Shown piece by piece: positions 9,032 to 17,410 of a stretch of DNA of 64,000 nucleotides. Within the stretch, counting starts at the first letter, position 1, and each line of letters opens with the position of its first letter. The notes under the pieces are model-generated. The model had not been told where the DNA came from, did no database searches, and saw only the letters and a list, made by a program, of their open reading frames with translations. Made by a program: the position numbers and the translations under genes. The stretch lies in NCBI GenBank assembly GCA_903867885.1, contig CAIPTD010000150.1, forward strand, positions 54,912 through 118,911, read 5' to 3'. This DNA is from an uncultured Ferrovum sp. Its GTDB lineage: Bacteria > Pseudomonadota > Gammaproteobacteria > Burkholderiales > Ferrovaceae.

Positions 9032-9567
9032 TTGTTCCCGGCCTCAGCAGTGACATCAAAAAAAGTATAAGAAAGCGAGATGCGCTGAATATCAGCGGGC
9101 AACCCTGGCTCTACTACAAAAATAACCTGCATATCTCTAGACTCACCAGGCGCAAACGTTTGTTGATCAAAGCAAAAACATTGCAGCTTTTTAAAAAACG
9201 GTGCCGCCTCGGTAGGCGCATAACTGGGTACTGCTTGGCCAATAATTTTGCGCCCTGTGTTGTTTACTACCCGGTAGTTCACCACGGTTTGCTGACCTGG
9301 GTGAACCTGAACTATCTTATCCAATGCTTCGAACGACCAATTCAACCAATTGCTATTGGATGCAACAAATTCTACTGTTACTGTTCTTGCCATATCCACT
9401 TCGCCGCTCGCCTTCTGGGCAACGATCCGGCTTTGGCTGATTCCTGTGGCCTCACAAATCTGCCTGTAAAAGGGCACTAAGGCCAAACCAAAACCTCCCA
9501 TAATCAAAGCAATGATCACGAGTTTTTTAGCTAGCACTGCATTTTTTTGGGCAATCGAGGTTTCCAT
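9028..9567 (-). CDS. ctaG: Cytochrome c oxidase assembly protein CtaG/Cox11
   Basis: Copper chaperone that delivers CuB to subunit I. The 179 residues have one N-terminal transmembrane helix (about 14-33) and a periplasmic immunoglobulin-like domain with the copper motif CFCF (in LQCFCFDQQ) and PGESRDMQVIFVV. Both are diagnostic of Cox11 rather than the unrelated Bacillus CtaG. It is positioned between the 41-codon gene and DUF2970, overlapping the latter by 4 bases. Confidence 0.97.
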   Translation of the reverse strand: METSIAQKNAVLAKKLVIIALIMGGFGLALVPFYRQICEATGISQSRIVAQKASGEVDMARTVTVEFVASNSNWLNWSFEALDKIVQVHPGQQTVVNYRVVNNTGRKIIGQAVPSYAPTEAAPFFKKLQCFCFDQQTFAPGESRDMQVIFVVEPGLPADIQRISLSYTFFDVTAEAGNK

Positions 9568-9574
9568 GCGAAGG

Positions 9575-9700
9575 CTAGAAAAACAATCCAGTGACCGTCG
9601 CCATAAAAAAACCTATCGCTATCAAGCCCAGCACAATCGCGGTGATGAACTTATTGCCTTTGTGCTGCCTTGTTACTGTTGCTTCTTGTTGCTGATCCAT
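9575..9700 (-). CDS. Cytochrome oxidase small assembly protein (41 residues)
   Basis: A short gene read from ATG at 9700 to TAG at 9575. The predicted protein begins MDQQQEATVTRQHKGN and continues as one hydrophobic helix (about 18-41: FITAIVLGLIAIGFF then MATVTGLFF). Tiny single-helix proteins with a polar N-terminus are known between ctaD and ctaG in betaproteobacterial cox operons. Spacing supports a real gene: 65 bases after ctaD and 7 bases before ctaG, same strand. No strong ribosome site is visible. The call rests on position and topology. Confidence 0.75.
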   Translation of the reverse strand: MDQQQEATVTRQHKGNKFITAIVLGLIAIGFFMATVTGLFF

Positions 9701-9765
9701 ATTTTGCAAGAACGGGATTCAGCTTAATGCTGAACCCCGCTTTAATTCCTTTCTTAGTCAATCAC

Positions 9766-11343
9766 TCAGTGAAAGGCAGGGGGCGTTTCAAAGGTGTGGT
9801 AGGGAGCAGGAGAAGGAACAGTCCATTCCAAACCTTCAGCGCCTTCCCATGATTTAGCTTCTGCTTTTACACCACCACGAATACATTTGATGATGACGTA
9901 AAGGAAAATTAGCTGGCTCAAGCCCAACAAGAATGCACCCACGGATGAGATCTGATTGAACTCAGTGAATTGAGGTGCGTAGTCAGGAATACGGCGGGGC
10001 ATACCTGCCAGTCCTAGGAAGTGTTGCGGGAAGAAGGTAATGTTGAAGGAAATTGCAGTCAACCAGAAATGCACCTTGCCCAACTTCTCGTCATACATGT
10101 GGCCGGTCCATTTAGGCAACCAGTAGTAAGCACCGCCCATGATCGAGAAGATTGCGCCCGAGAACAATACGTAGTGGAAATGTGCCACAACATAATAGGT
10201 ATTGTGCAGGGTGATATCTACTGGAGTGATAGCAAGTACCAAACCGCTAAACCCACCAATCGTGAACAAGGACACGAAGGCCACTGCAAATAACATGGGG
10301 GTTTCGAAGGTCATCGACCCTTTCCACATGGTGGCAATCCAGTTAAACACCTTCACGCCAGTAGGCACTGCAATCAACATCGTGGCATACATGAAGAACA
10401 GGTTACCAGCAGCAGGCATACCCACAGTAAACATGTGGTGACCCCAAACGATGAAGGAAAGCAATGCGATGGAGGAGGTTGCATACACCATCGAAGCATA
10501 GCCAAACAAAGGCTTGCGGGCAAAAGTAGGGATAATGTGAGAAATGATACCGAATGCTGGCAGGATCATGATGTACACCTCTGGATGTCCGAAGAACCAG
10601 AAAATATGCATGAACATCGTGGGGTCACCACCACCTGCTGCATTAAAGAAATGGGTTCCAAAATGGCGATCAGTCAGCAACATGGTCACTGCACCAGCCA
10701 ATACAGGCATCACAGCGATTAAAAGATAAGCCGTAATCAACCATGTCCATACAAACATGGGCATACGCATCAAGGTCATGCCGGGTGCACGCATGTTCAA
10801 GATGGTCGTCACAATATTAATTGAACCCATAATGGAGGAAGCACCCATGATGTGAACAGCCAAGATCGTCATATCAACGGATATGCCACCCTGAATGGAT
10901 AGAGGGGGATACAGAGTCCATCCTGAGCCTGCAGCACCACCAGGAACCAGGAAGGAACCCACTAACAGCAACGCTGCCGGGGGCATCAACCAAAAGCTCC
11001 AGTTATTCATGCGTGCAAAAGCCATGTCAGAGGCACCCACCATTAGAGGGATTTGCCAGTTTGCAAAACCTACAAATGCGGGCATTACCGCACCAAAAAT
11101 CATCACCAATGCATGAATTGTAGTGAGCTGGTTAAACACATCTGGATTCACGATTTGAATACCAGGCTGGAACAGCTCAGCACGAATCACGAGGGCCATA
11201 AAACCGCCCACGAAAAACATGATTAAGCTAAACCAAAGGTACATCGAACCGATGTCTTTATGGTTCGTGGTGAAAAAATAGCGCACAAGACCAGTCGGAT
11301 GATGGCCGTGATCGTCGTGGGCGTGGTCGTGAGTGGCTTCCAT
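9766..11343 (-). CDS. ctaD: Cytochrome c oxidase subunit I
   Basis: Catalytic subunit of the aa3 oxidase, with heme a, heme a3 and CuB. The 525 residues form about twelve helices. Key segments are visible: [11 protein letters not shown] (the CuB His and the cross-linked Tyr), WGHHMF (the CuB His pair) and VVAHFHYVL (heme a3 and heme a His ligands). The start is set at ATG 11343 because GGAG lies 6 bases before it; an in-frame TTG at 11358 lacks such a site. It begins 45 bases after the ctaC stop. The N-terminus is His-rich ([11 protein letters not shown]). Confidence 0.98.
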   Translation of the reverse strand: MEATHDHAHDDHGHHPTGLVRYFFTTNHKDIGSMYLWFSLIMFFVGGFMALVIRAELFQPGIQIVNPDVFNQLTTIHALVMIFGAVMPAFVGFANWQIPLMVGASDMAFARMNNWSFWLMPPAALLLVGSFLVPGGAAGSGWTLYPPLSIQGGISVDMTILAVHIMGASSIMGSINIVTTILNMRAPGMTLMRMPMFVWTWLITAYLLIAVMPVLAGAVTMLLTDRHFGTHFFNAAGGGDPTMFMHIFWFFGHPEVYIMILPAFGIISHIIPTFARKPLFGYASMVYATSSIALLSFIVWGHHMFTVGMPAAGNLFFMYATMLIAVPTGVKVFNWIATMWKGSMTFETPMLFAVAFVSLFTIGGFSGLVLAITPVDITLHNTYYVVAHFHYVLFSGAIFSIMGGAYYWLPKWTGHMYDEKLGKVHFWLTAISFNITFFPQHFLGLAGMPRRIPDYAPQFTEFNQISSVGAFLLGLSQLIFLYVIIKCIRGGVKAEAKSWEGAEGLEWTVPSPAPYHTFETPPAFH

Positions 11344-11388
11344 CGCGTTCTCCGTCAATCTAGTTTGAAAGGGTTAATTGAATTCTGC

Positions 11389-12228
11389 TCACCGAGCTAC
11401 AGGGTCAGCCAGACTCACTTTGTCATGGCTTTCTGCTGCTGCTTGCTTGGCTTTCTGCTCTTTGACCCATACTGCGTAGTCTTCAGCTGACTTAGCTTCT
11501 ACTACGATGGGCATGTAACCGTGTTCTTTTCCACAAATCTGACTGCACTGTCCGCGGAAAACACCTGGCTCATTTGCTTTGAACCATGAATCTTTGATGA
11601 AACCTGGAATGCCATATTGGTTTACACCTAACTGAGGCACATACCAACCATGAATGACATCGTTTGCAGTGATCAGAAGACGTATTTTCTTTCCAACCGG
11701 AACCACTACGTTGTTGTCTGTCTCGAGTAAATAGTGCTCGTTGGTGGGTTTGCCATGCTGTTCTGTTGAGCCGATCTGATCACGAGGAGTGGAAAGAACG
11801 CTATAGAACTTCACTCCATCGTTGAGGTATTCATACTGCCACATCCACTGATAGGCAGTGACCTTAATGGTCATGTCTGGGTTTGAAGCGTCTTTCATTG
11901 CCAACACAGTTTGGGTTGCAGGCCAGGCCATAAAACCCAAAATTAAAAATGGAATCAACGTCCATATGATTTCAATGGTGGTGTTCTCATGGAAATGTGC
12001 TGCTACAGCTCCCTTGGATTTGCGATGCGCAAATACCGAATAGAACATCACACCAAAAACCACAACGAAAATAGCCAAACACACCCAGAGGATCTCCATG
12101 TGCAAACCATAAATTTGGTCGGAGATCGGGGAGTGTGGAGCAGGGATATTCACGTCATAGTTTGCTAATGCCAGAATGGGCAGGGAGCTGAGTGCCGTTC
12201 CGGCGATCTGTCGTAGTGTCTTTTTCAT
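11389..12228 (-). CDS. ctaC: Cytochrome c oxidase subunit II
   Basis: CuA-bearing subunit that accepts electrons from cytochrome c. From ATG 12228 the protein has 279 residues: a signal peptide ending near ALA (residue 22), two transmembrane helices, then the cupredoxin domain. The CuA ligands are His193 (HGWYVP), Cys228 and Cys232 (CSQIC), His236 and Met239. No C-terminal cytochrome c domain is present. The open frame extends upstream to 12312, but that part runs into the DUF2244 gene and is not signal-like. It is 16 bases after DUF2244 and probably co-transcribed. Confidence 0.97.
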   Translation of the reverse strand: MKKTLRQIAGTALSSLPILALANYDVNIPAPHSPISDQIYGLHMEILWVCLAIFVVVFGVMFYSVFAHRKSKGAVAAHFHENTTIEIIWTLIPFLILGFMAWPATQTVLAMKDASNPDMTIKVTAYQWMWQYEYLNDGVKFYSVLSTPRDQIGSTEQHGKPTNEHYLLETDNNVVVPVGKKIRLLITANDVIHGWYVPQLGVNQYGIPGFIKDSWFKANEPGVFRGQCSQICGKEHGYMPIVVEAKSAEDYAVWVKEQKAKQAAAESHDKVSLADPVAR

Positions 12229-12244
12229 CTTAATGCTCACAGGT

Positions 12245-12715
12245 CTAGAAACTCGAATTTTGTACTTTAACCAAGCCATGCAATGCCACTGCAAGCTTGG
12301 CTCTATCTTCATCCATCATCATCTGCCCGACTCGGAACTCTGCCCCGTGCGATCGAACAGCCAATTCAACTCTGCACCCACGTGTTCGGCACAGAAGGGT
12401 ACACCAATGTGTATTCCATGAGCGCTGATTTAATTTCGCTCTAATGAATAACTCATGCCTCAATTCTGTGCCATGAACCGTAATGCGTTCATAGTCGCCA
12501 TCATGCCAAGCAAGCCATCGAAACCCTAGAAGCAACACCAGAATTTCAAGCCCCGCGTAAGGCAAAACGGGCCATGCTCCGAAAATCAATGTAATCCCCA
12601 AGCTGACAGAGAGCGTTGTGCCCCCTATCAAAATCAGCGACAACTTCCTACCAATCAGACTCAATGACCGGTTACGAAGGATCTCAATGGAGAACTCTTC
12701 AGGTTCTCTTTGCAT
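12245..12715 (-). CDS. DUF2244 domain membrane protein
   Basis: The 156 residues have two adjacent hydrophobic helices (about 27-45 and 52-68) followed by a soluble domain with WHDGDYERITVHG and an Arg-rich middle. This matches the DUF2244 family, which often sits directly before ctaC in proteobacteria. The function is unknown. The start is chosen at ATG 12715, with AGGA about 10 bases upstream. A GTG at 12748 in the same frame lies inside a hairpin at 12740-12764 and is less likely. Confidence 0.8.
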   Translation of the reverse strand: MQREPEEFSIEILRNRSLSLIGRKLSLILIGGTTLSVSLGITLIFGAWPVLPYAGLEILVLLLGFRWLAWHDGDYERITVHGTELRHELFIRAKLNQRSWNTHWCTLLCRTRGCRVELAVRSHGAEFRVGQMMMDEDRAKLAVALHGLVKVQNSSF

Positions 12716-12739
12716 GTCTGGCCAATCCTGTTTTATGTG

Positions 12740-12764
12740 CTTTCGCACTATCAGCTTGCGAAAG
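12740..12764. other. Hairpin between zapD and the DUF2244 gene
   Basis: A CTTTCGCA/TGCGAAAG inverted repeat (8 perfect base pairs, 9-base loop) lies in the 78-base gap. It has no T run, so it is not a classical terminator. It could be an attenuator, an RNA processing site or a protein-binding palindrome ahead of the oxidase operon. Confidence 0.45.
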
Positions 12765-12793
12765 ATATCATGCCCTTTTCCGCCTGAGCAAGA

Positions 12794-13549
12794 TCAAAGG
12801 TTGCAATAAGCGATTAAAAACCTAACGTCATGCTGGTGGGCAACAGGTCGTGAACCCGCTTCATTGCTGATAAAACGGATATTTAAAGCATATTTATTTG
12901 CGCTTAATTCTGGTACGCACGCCAATCCACTATCTAGCTTAATTCGGAGCATTTGCGCTGGGCGTGCCATGGGCATTTGCTGAAATTGACCATTCACCGC
13001 TACTTGCTCGTAATCCGTTCCGCTATCACGTAATATTCTAAGGACAGAACGCATTGCAAGCCGCACGCTCTCCAGCGGTTCTTGCCAAGCTTTGAGTTGG
13101 CTTTCGCGCAGATGTGAGGGTTGCTGCAGCCAATGGTGCAAGCCAGGAAGATCAAAGGGACAAGTGCCTCCTGGAATGTTGAAGCGACTGCGTATAGTCA
13201 TTAACCAATCGTTATCCCGCAGATGCTGCCCAAATTTTCCGTGGGAGCCATGAAGCGCTTTAGCTGCGTCTTGGGTTTCCACAATCGCTTCCTCTAAAAC
13301 ATCCCCTGATACTTTGGGATTGTCCCTGAGCGACTCAAGCATTTGTCTTTGCCGGTCTAGCTCGAGCAGCAAATCCGTTTTAACGTCAGCTCGGGAGCCC
13401 GCCTCGAGCAACTCAAACAGCCTCGCCAACGCCACTTCGTGGTCACGTGCCGTTTCCCGATCGGTAAATAGTTGAACACGATCAAACATGTCCTCTAGTC
13501 GCAACCAGGTTCTGACTTTTTCGTTTAGCGGAAATTCGTAGCTGATCAA
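12794..13549 (-). CDS. zapD: Cell division protein ZapD
   Basis: FtsZ-bundling protein that strengthens the Z ring; formerly YacF, DUF1342. The 251 residues begin MISYEFPLNEKVRTWLRLED, the conserved family N-terminus, which fixes the start at a TTG (13549). No in-frame ATG would give this sequence. The all-helical N-terminal half is followed by a beta-rich part. It follows coaE and pilD on the same strand, the usual pilD-coaE-zapD order. Confidence 0.94.
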   Translation of the reverse strand: MISYEFPLNEKVRTWLRLEDMFDRVQLFTDRETARDHEVALARLFELLEAGSRADVKTDLLLELDRQRQMLESLRDNPKVSGDVLEEAIVETQDAAKALHGSHGKFGQHLRDNDWLMTIRSRFNIPGGTCPFDLPGLHHWLQQPSHLRESQLKAWQEPLESVRLAMRSVLRILRDSGTDYEQVAVNGQFQQMPMARPAQMLRIKLDSGLACVPELSANKYALNIRFISNEAGSRPVAHQHDVRFLIAYCNL

Positions 13550-13594
13550 TACAGTTAGCCTTTTTAACCCTCATTGTTGCAGAGCTCGATCCAT

Positions 13595-13617
13595 TTTGAC
13601 AGACAAAACCTGTCAAA
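13595..13617. other. Inverted repeat between coaE and zapD
   Basis: TTTGACAG/CTGTCAAA (8 base pairs, 7-base loop) lies in the 75-base gap before zapD, about 46 bases upstream of its TTG start. It has no T run. It could be an operator-like palindrome or an RNA hairpin; no regulator can be named. Confidence 0.4.
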
Positions 13618-13624
13618 TGCGTTC

Positions 13625-14257
13625 TTAGAATGCAAATAAATCTCTGTAGCGTCGATCTACCGCACCGACCTGCTCCGTCAGCGCATCTAAATCTCCATCA
13701 TTTTGAATCACGTCATCTGCAATCGACAAGCGCTCAGTCCTACTTGCTTGGGCTTGAATAATACCGTCTAAAATTTCCGGGCTGATGCCTTGGCGCTGGA
13801 GTGCTCGCAATTGCTGGGTTTCTTCTTGGCAGTCCACCACCAAGATGCGATCTACACGTTCTCTAAAAAACAGGGATTCATAGAGCAATGGAACCACGAC
13901 CATGACATAACTGGATCGTGCTTGAGCAATTTTATGCTCCACTGCTTCCCGAATGAGGGGATGCATGATGTTTTCAAGTTGCTTTCGATGTTCAGGGATT
14001 TTAAATACGTCTGCTCGCATCCGCGCTCTATCCAGAGCCCCATGCACCTCCACGAAGTCTTCCCCAAAGACTTCGATAATTGCAGGAATTGCTGCCCCCC
14101 CAGGGCCAGTGATCAAATGCGCAAGGTGATCCGTATCAATAATATCGATCCCAAGTGCCAAAAATAATCCTGCAACGGTAGATTTTCCTGACGCTATTCC
14201 CCCTGTTAGCCCGATAACGGGAACAGTTAAACGACCAGATGAAGTGTGTACGCTCAA
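13625..14257 (-). CDS. coaE: Dephospho-CoA kinase
   Basis: Last step of coenzyme A synthesis: phosphorylation of dephospho-CoA. The P-loop GLTGGIASGKST lies close to the N-terminus, followed by the conserved DTDHLAH motif and a C-terminal lid. The open frame runs far upstream into pilD. The likely start is TTG at 14257, which overlaps the pilD stop as TTGA and has GGAG 11 bases upstream, giving 210 residues. No ATG or GTG lies between there and the P-loop. Coupled translation with pilD is likely. Confidence 0.93.
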   Translation of the reverse strand: MSVHTSSGRLTVPVIGLTGGIASGKSTVAGLFLALGIDIIDTDHLAHLITGPGGAAIPAIIEVFGEDFVEVHGALDRARMRADVFKIPEHRKQLENIMHPLIREAVEHKIAQARSSYVMVVVPLLYESLFFRERVDRILVVDCQEETQQLRALQRQGISPEILDGIIQAQASRTERLSIADDVIQNDGDLDALTEQVGAVDRRYRDLFAF

Positions 14258-15138
14258 GAGACTAATACTCCAGATAAAAAAGGGAAGAACAGCATGATGA
14301 GCCCGCTGAGGGCTAAAAAGGGACCAAAGGGTATGGGGGTTTGACGGGTAAACCCAGCCAAAATCATCCCCAATAAACCATACCCTGCCCCTGCAAGTGA
14401 TGCAATTAGCAAAAGCGCAGGCAATGACTGCCATCCTAGCCAGGCGCCCAAAGCAGCCAAGAGCTTAAAATCCCCTTGTCCTATGCCTTCCTTGCCCGTA
14501 CTGAAACGGAATAACCAATACAAAATCCATAATGACAGATAACCCCAGACCGCCCCCCAAAAAGCCATTTCAAAGGGCACAAAACCGCCCGATGCATTGA
14601 CAATCAGGCCCAACCAAAGCAAAGGCTGAGTGAGGGTGTCGGGAAGGAAGAGCGTGTCGATGTCGATAAAAGCAAGCGCAATCAGTGCCCAGATGAATGC
14701 CAAGGCGGCAAAGGCCATTGGGCTGCCCCCCCAGCAGAATCCTGCTGCCCCAGAAAGACCCGCGGTCAGCAACTCAATCAAAGGGTATCGCGGTGAAATG
14801 GGGCCCTTACACTGCGCACAAAGCCCCCTCAAGCAGATCCAACTCAGAACAGGGACGAGCGCAATAGCGGGAATGACATTGAGGCAATGAGGGCAGTGTG
14901 AACGAGGCAAGAATAGATTGAAAGTAGGCCGCTCATTCTTTTCGTTCAACCCAATATCTTGATCATTTTTTTGCACTATAAAGTCCTGCATCTCCTGTTC
15001 CCAGGCGCGTGTCATCATCACAGGCAAGCGTAAGATCAACACATTCAAGAAACTTCCCACCACCAAGCCCAGGACGGCTAAAAAAAACACCGCCTGCCAA
15101 GATGCGGGTAAAACAAGAGAATTGAAATAAGTGATCAC
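14254..15138 (-). CDS. pilD: Prepilin leader peptidase / N-methyltransferase
   Basis: Bifunctional inner membrane enzyme that cleaves type IV prepilin (or type II pseudopilin) leaders and methylates the new N-terminus. The 294 residues show GSFLNVLILRLP, two CxxC pairs in the cytoplasmic loop (CPHC and CAQC), and the aspartate protease motifs FIDIDTLFLPD and GQGDFKLLAALG. It starts with GTG. It overlaps coaE by 4 bases and follows the CorC-type gene by 13 bases. No other pilus genes are in the window. Confidence 0.95.
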   Translation of the reverse strand: MITYFNSLVLPASWQAVFFLAVLGLVVGSFLNVLILRLPVMMTRAWEQEMQDFIVQKNDQDIGLNEKNERPTFNLFLPRSHCPHCLNVIPAIALVPVLSWICLRGLCAQCKGPISPRYPLIELLTAGLSGAAGFCWGGSPMAFAALAFIWALIALAFIDIDTLFLPDTLTQPLLWLGLIVNASGGFVPFEMAFWGAVWGYLSLWILYWLFRFSTGKEGIGQGDFKLLAALGAWLGWQSLPALLLIASLAGAGYGLLGMILAGFTRQTPIPFGPFLALSGLIMLFFPFLSGVLVS

Positions 15139-15151
15139 CGAAGTGCGTTCA

Positions 15152-16423
15152 TTACTGAACTGAGGTGAACTGGATTCGGACCATTTTCACCATGCGATCC
15201 TGTGTCTGCACAATCTCGATGGGATAGCCATCAATTTTCACACTGGTTCCTGGCTCTGGGATGTCCTCTAGATGCTCCAAAATACGACCGTTAATAGTTT
15301 TGGGGCCATCAATACGAAAACTCAGCTTTAATTTGCGGTTTAACTCGCGCAAACTGCAGCCTCCTTCCACCAATACCACTCCATCCGATTCGCGATGAAT
15401 ATGCCTAGCGTGCGTGAGCGCCCGGCCGGAAAACTCACCCACAATTTCCTCAAGAATGTCATCCACGGTAACCAAGCCTTGTAACTCTCCATACTCATCC
15501 ACCACCAGACCCACTCTGCGCTGGCTTTCTTGAAAGTTTTGCAGTTGGGTCAGCAAGGGAGTTCCAGCCGGAACAAAATAAGGTGGCCGCATGATTTCCT
15601 TTAAAGTCTCTACCGTGAGTTCGGCAGAATGCGCTTGATGAAGGACTTTACGAACATGCAGCACACCCACAATTTCATCGAGTTGGTTGGAGTACACCGG
15701 TTGCATGGTGTGATGTGATGTAGCCAACCGGGAGCGAATTTCGTCAATGTGGTCATCAATATCAATGGCTTCAATCTGATGTCGAGGCGTCATCACATCA
15801 TCCACGGTGATGTCTTCTAAACCAAATAAATTGAGCAGGATTGTTTGATGCTTTGCGGGGATATAGTGCGCTCCTTCCAATACTAAAGTTCGGAGTTCTT
15901 CCATGCTAAGTGGTTGTGCTTCGCCGTTATTTTTAGGTTTTAATCGGGTAAGCCACAGTAAGGACTGCACAAACAGGTTCACAAACCAAACAATGGGATA
16001 GACCAGACGCAGCAGAGGAACAACCACATAGCTGGCCGTAAGCGCGATGGGTTCTGCATAAGCTGCCCCGACTACCTTGGGCGTGACCTCACTAAAGACC
16101 AGAATCGCTAAGGTAACGGAAAGCGTGGCCAAGGTCAGAGCAAACTCTCCATCGCCTACTAGACGCACGGTAATCACTGAGGCAAGAGTCGCTGCCGCAG
16201 CATTAACAAAAGCGTTACCGAGCAACATGACACCCAAGAGGCGATCCGTTTTGTTAAGCAAACCTTCTGTAAGACGTGCGGCGCGATTCCCTTTGCTAAC
16301 AAGATGCCTCAGGCGATAGCGGTTAAGCGCCATCATGCTGGTCTCTGTCATTGAGAAAAACGCCGACAACACCAGAAGAAAGCCAAGGATGCCGAATAAG
16401 GATCCTAGCGAAAGATTGCCCAC
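15152..16423 (-). CDS. HlyC/CorC family membrane protein (DUF21 plus CBS domains)
   Basis: The 423 residues contain an N-terminal CNNM/DUF21 membrane domain (about 1-190, four hydrophobic segments), a CBS pair (about 200-330, with TPRHQIEAIDID and VDEYGELQGLVTVDDILEEIVGE) and a C-terminal CorC/HlyC domain. This is the CorB/YfjD architecture linked to magnesium or cobalt transport. It starts with GTG, 1 base after the stop of the CcsA-type gene. In E. coli a similar protein (YfjD) also neighbours ypjD and ffh, which supports the call. The ion specificity is unknown. Confidence 0.9.
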   Translation of the reverse strand: MGNLSLGSLFGILGFLLVLSAFFSMTETSMMALNRYRLRHLVSKGNRAARLTEGLLNKTDRLLGVMLLGNAFVNAAAATLASVITVRLVGDGEFALTLATLSVTLAILVFSEVTPKVVGAAYAEPIALTASYVVVPLLRLVYPIVWFVNLFVQSLLWLTRLKPKNNGEAQPLSMEELRTLVLEGAHYIPAKHQTILLNLFGLEDITVDDVMTPRHQIEAIDIDDHIDEIRSRLATSHHTMQPVYSNQLDEIVGVLHVRKVLHQAHSAELTVETLKEIMRPPYFVPAGTPLLTQLQNFQESQRRVGLVVDEYGELQGLVTVDDILEEIVGEFSGRALTHARHIHRESDGVVLVEGGCSLRELNRKLKLSFRIDGPKTINGRILEHLEDIPEPGTSVKIDGYPIEIVQTQDRMVKMVRIQFTSVQ

Positions 16424-16424
16424 A

Positions 16425-17261
16425 TCAGACTCGCTGCAAAATGACTTCTAAAACTAATTTACTACCCACATAAGCTAATGCGAGAACAGTGAATCCCGCA
16501 ATTGTCCAGCGCGCAGCTCGGCGCCCGCGCCAGCCATATCCCCATCGGCCTACCAATAAAGCCGCAAAGATTCCCCAAGAGATCACCCCAAGGAAGTTTT
16601 TATGATTAAAGGTAAAGGGCCGGCCAAATACTTCCTCCGAAAACAGAATGCCACTCGCCACAGCAAGGGTAAGCAGCACAAAGCCACTCAGGACCATACG
16701 AAATAGCAAAACATCCATCGTCACAAGAGGAGGCAATCTTCCAAGACCCGTTCTGACCTCCCCACTTTGCAAGCGACGCTCTTGCAGGGTCATCAAACAT
16801 GCATGCAATGCCGCTATCCCAAAAAGGCTATAGGCCAGTAAGGAAACAATAATATGGCCTTCAAAAGCAAGATGATGCTGAAAGGGGACTGCTTTTTGAG
16901 CGGGGAAAATTAAAGGCATGACCGAAGCCAAGGAGGACAGGGCCAATATTGCTGGCCTCAGAATTCCCAGGGGTTCTTTCCCACTCCCCAACCAATAAAA
17001 GGCTGTAGTGAGGGCGCCGATCAACGAGATCGCATGGCCAAGAGATAAATCTAAACCATCTGGCTGAATGATCGTATGTTGAAGGAGCAAGAGATGCGTC
17101 ACCCACGCTAGTGGTACGAGCCGATGAATTAAACGCTCTTCTGGGGTGGAATCAGGAGACGACTCCATAGACGCAGCAGGTTGAGTCTGCAGATGAAAGT
17201 CCCGCAGAGCAAGAAGGCCATAAAGCACGGCGGTGATAAGATAGAGAAGTAAATCAATCAT
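16425..17261 (-). CDS. CcsA/YpjD family inner membrane protein
   Basis: A protein of 278 residues with about eight hydrophobic helices, related to the cytochrome c assembly (CcsA/HemX) fold. Visible marks are HIIVSLLAYSLFGIAALHA with its His residues and FNHKNFLGVISWGIFAALL. It lacks the full tryptophan-rich heme-handling motif of true CcsA, so YpjD-like (E. coli, beside ffh) is the better name. The function is unsettled. The start is taken at ATG 17261; a TTG at 17273 is in frame. It is divergent from ffh across about 150 bases. Confidence 0.85.
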   Translation of the reverse strand: MIDLLLYLITAVLYGLLALRDFHLQTQPAASMESSPDSTPEERLIHRLVPLAWVTHLLLLQHTIIQPDGLDLSLGHAISLIGALTTAFYWLGSGKEPLGILRPAILALSSLASVMPLIFPAQKAVPFQHHLAFEGHIIVSLLAYSLFGIAALHACLMTLQERRLQSGEVRTGLGRLPPLVTMDVLLFRMVLSGFVLLTLAVASGILFSEEVFGRPFTFNHKNFLGVISWGIFAALLVGRWGYGWRGRRAARWTIAGFTVLALAYVGSKLVLEVILQRV

Positions 17262-17410
17262 GGAATCTATCAAAGACTGCCGAAGCTGTTTGCTTCAGCT
17301 AAATGACCAAGCCGCTAGAGGCGTTGGTAAGGTTCAAAACAAGTTACAGTCTACCCGAAGCGCACGCAATTCGTGCTGTCCTCCTTGTAAAACCAGATTA
17401 ACCAAAACTT

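Noticed and set aside
11389..12312. Longer ctaC beginning at 12312
   Set aside because: The extra 28 residues overlap DUF2244 and precede a normal signal peptide; ATG 12228 gives the expected subunit II start.
17262..17410. 4.5S RNA or other small RNA next to ffh
   Set aside because: The conserved SRP RNA core with its GGAAG-type loops is not present in this divergent gap; it looks like plain promoter DNA.
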